Below are positions 4,995-5,709 of a stretch of 5,709 nucleotides of DNA, in pieces. The notes below the pieces were generated by a model that made no database searches, was not told the origin of the DNA, and saw nothing but the letters and a program-made list of their open reading frames with translations. The translations under genes and the position numbers were made by a program. Source of the DNA: JAJNNC01 sp038232695 (GTDB lineage: Bacteria; Bacteroidota; Bacteroidia; Cytophagales; Cyclobacteriaceae); contig JBBSNI010000373.1 of the NCBI GenBank assembly GCA_038232695.1, forward strand, positions 1 to 5,709, in the 5' to 3' direction. Within the stretch, counting starts at the first letter, position 1. Every line of letters begins with the position of its first letter.

Positions 4995-5709
4995 TTAATG
5001 CCTCTGCTTTACCGCTTCGTACAGGCAGATAGAAACAGCTACAGATACATTCAGAGAGGCAATGCTGCCGTACAAGGGTATTTTTGCCTGTGCATCGGCA
5101 AGCTTCAGGTATTCCGGAGAGATGCCGTCTTCCTCTGATCCTATGAGCAAAGCCAGCGGACCCTGGAGGTCTGTCGTGTCAATTGTTTTGTCGGCTTTCT
5201 CGGTGCAGGCCACTACGCGGCATCCACTGGATTGCAGATAGCGGATGGTTTGTTTGAGGTACTCTTCCCGGCAAACGGGCAGCAGGTTGAGCGCCCCGGC
5301 GGAGGCTTTCATGGCGTCGCCACTGATGCGGGCACTGCCTTTGGCGGGAATGACCAGCGCATGAGCACCCAGGCATTCTGCCGAGCGGGCGATAGCGCCG
5401 AAGTTGCGCACATCCGTCACGCGGTCCAGCACCACGATGAGCGGGTCTTTGCCCTGCTGGTAGCAGTCGTTGATGATACTGTCTAAAGAAGCATAGCTGA
5501 CGGCAGAAAGAAAACCGATGACGCCCTGGTGGTTTTTGCCTGTGATGCGGTTGAGCTTTTCTACCGGCACTTTGGAGACCGGGATTTTATAGTCTTGCAC
5601 CAGCGTAAGCAACTCCTGCGACAGTTCATTGCGCAGCCCTTTCTGGATAAAAAGCTTGTCAAACTCTTTACCGGCAGCGATGGCTTCCATCACAGCGCGT
5701 GTACCGAAT
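4995..5709 (-). CDS. rlmB: RlmB/TrmH-like (SpoU family) rRNA 2'-O-ribose methyltransferase, 5' end cut off by the window
   Basis: The frame is open to the right edge and 237 residues are visible, starting FGTRAVMEAIAAGKEFDKLF. That opening is the normal start of the N-terminal substrate-binding domain, so only a few residues are missing; the internal GTG and ATG at 5693-5688 are not the true start. The SAM-binding SPOUT domain shows the three family motifs: NFGAIARSAECLGAHALVIP (from about residue 102, with the conserved N and R), LLIGSEEDGISPEY (from about 187), and IPLYGSIASLNVSVAVSICL (from about 210). The family methylates a ribose 2'-OH in 23S rRNA (G2251 in E. coli for RlmB) or in tRNA. 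The VIGFLSAVSY and ISGDAMKASAGA stretches also fit RlmB. Fusion to another domain upstream cannot be checked. Confidence is high for the family and moderate for the exact target base. Confidence 0.92.
   Translation of the reverse strand, partial: FGTRAVMEAIAAGKEFDKLFIQKGLRNELSQELLTLVQDYKIPVSKVPVEKLNRITGKNHQGVIGFLSAVSYASLDSIINDCYQQGKDPLIVVLDRVTDVRNFGAIARSAECLGAHALVIPAKGSARISGDAMKASAGALNLLPVCREEYLKQTIRYLQSSGCRVVACTEKADKTIDTTDLQGPLALLIGSEEDGISPEYLKLADAQAKIPLYGSIASLNVSVAVSICLYEAVKQRH

Overview
The window looks like Bacteroidota chromosome, probably from a cytophagal or chitinophagal relative. The signs are a LytS/LytTR-type two-component pair, an SpoU-family rRNA methyltransferase, two small lipoproteins with LISAC and LSAC lipoboxes, sparse Shine-Dalgarno sequences, and a heptad-repeat hairpin between genes. 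This assignment is inferred from gene style; no marker gene proves it.

Layout: on the + strand come the last codons of a LytS-type sensor kinase (3-140), then its LytTR-family response regulator (192-768). The regulator is broken: its receiver domain is complete, but the DNA-binding domain has lost its middle and changes reading frame near 644-652. Everything after 790 reads on the - strand. From the right edge leftwards these are: the 3' part of an RlmB/TrmH-like rRNA 2'-O-methyltransferase (4995-5709), a perfect ten-heptad hairpin (4919-4988), a secreted esterase-D/EstA-type esterase (3891-4748), an AT-rich island (about 1700-3885), and a phytanoyl-CoA-dioxygenase-family oxygenase (792-1682).

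The island is the most interesting part. By eye it is far more AT-rich than its flanks. It carries a truncated NTF2-like lipoprotein (3612-3833), an exported alpha/beta hydrolase (2566-3402) and a complete NTF2-like lipoprotein (1960-2526), all on one strand. Each unit is followed downstream by a structured non-coding element: 1700-1889, and a half-preserved one at 3460-3575. The elements share a left-end motif (AACGG...GTATTTGCGATGG), the 9-mer GTCAAGCCC, and CGTT-type junctions also seen at 3882-3885. This 'gene(s) followed by a palindromic recombination-like site' arrangement resembles integron gene cassettes, although the elements are longer than classical attC sites and no integrase is visible here. 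The island lies tightly between the esterase stop codon and the dioxygenase start.

The two-component pair would have formed one signalling unit, now probably defective. The hydrolase and the complete NTF2-like lipoprotein look like a two-gene operon acting in the cell envelope. No pathway linking the remaining genes can be read from the sequence.
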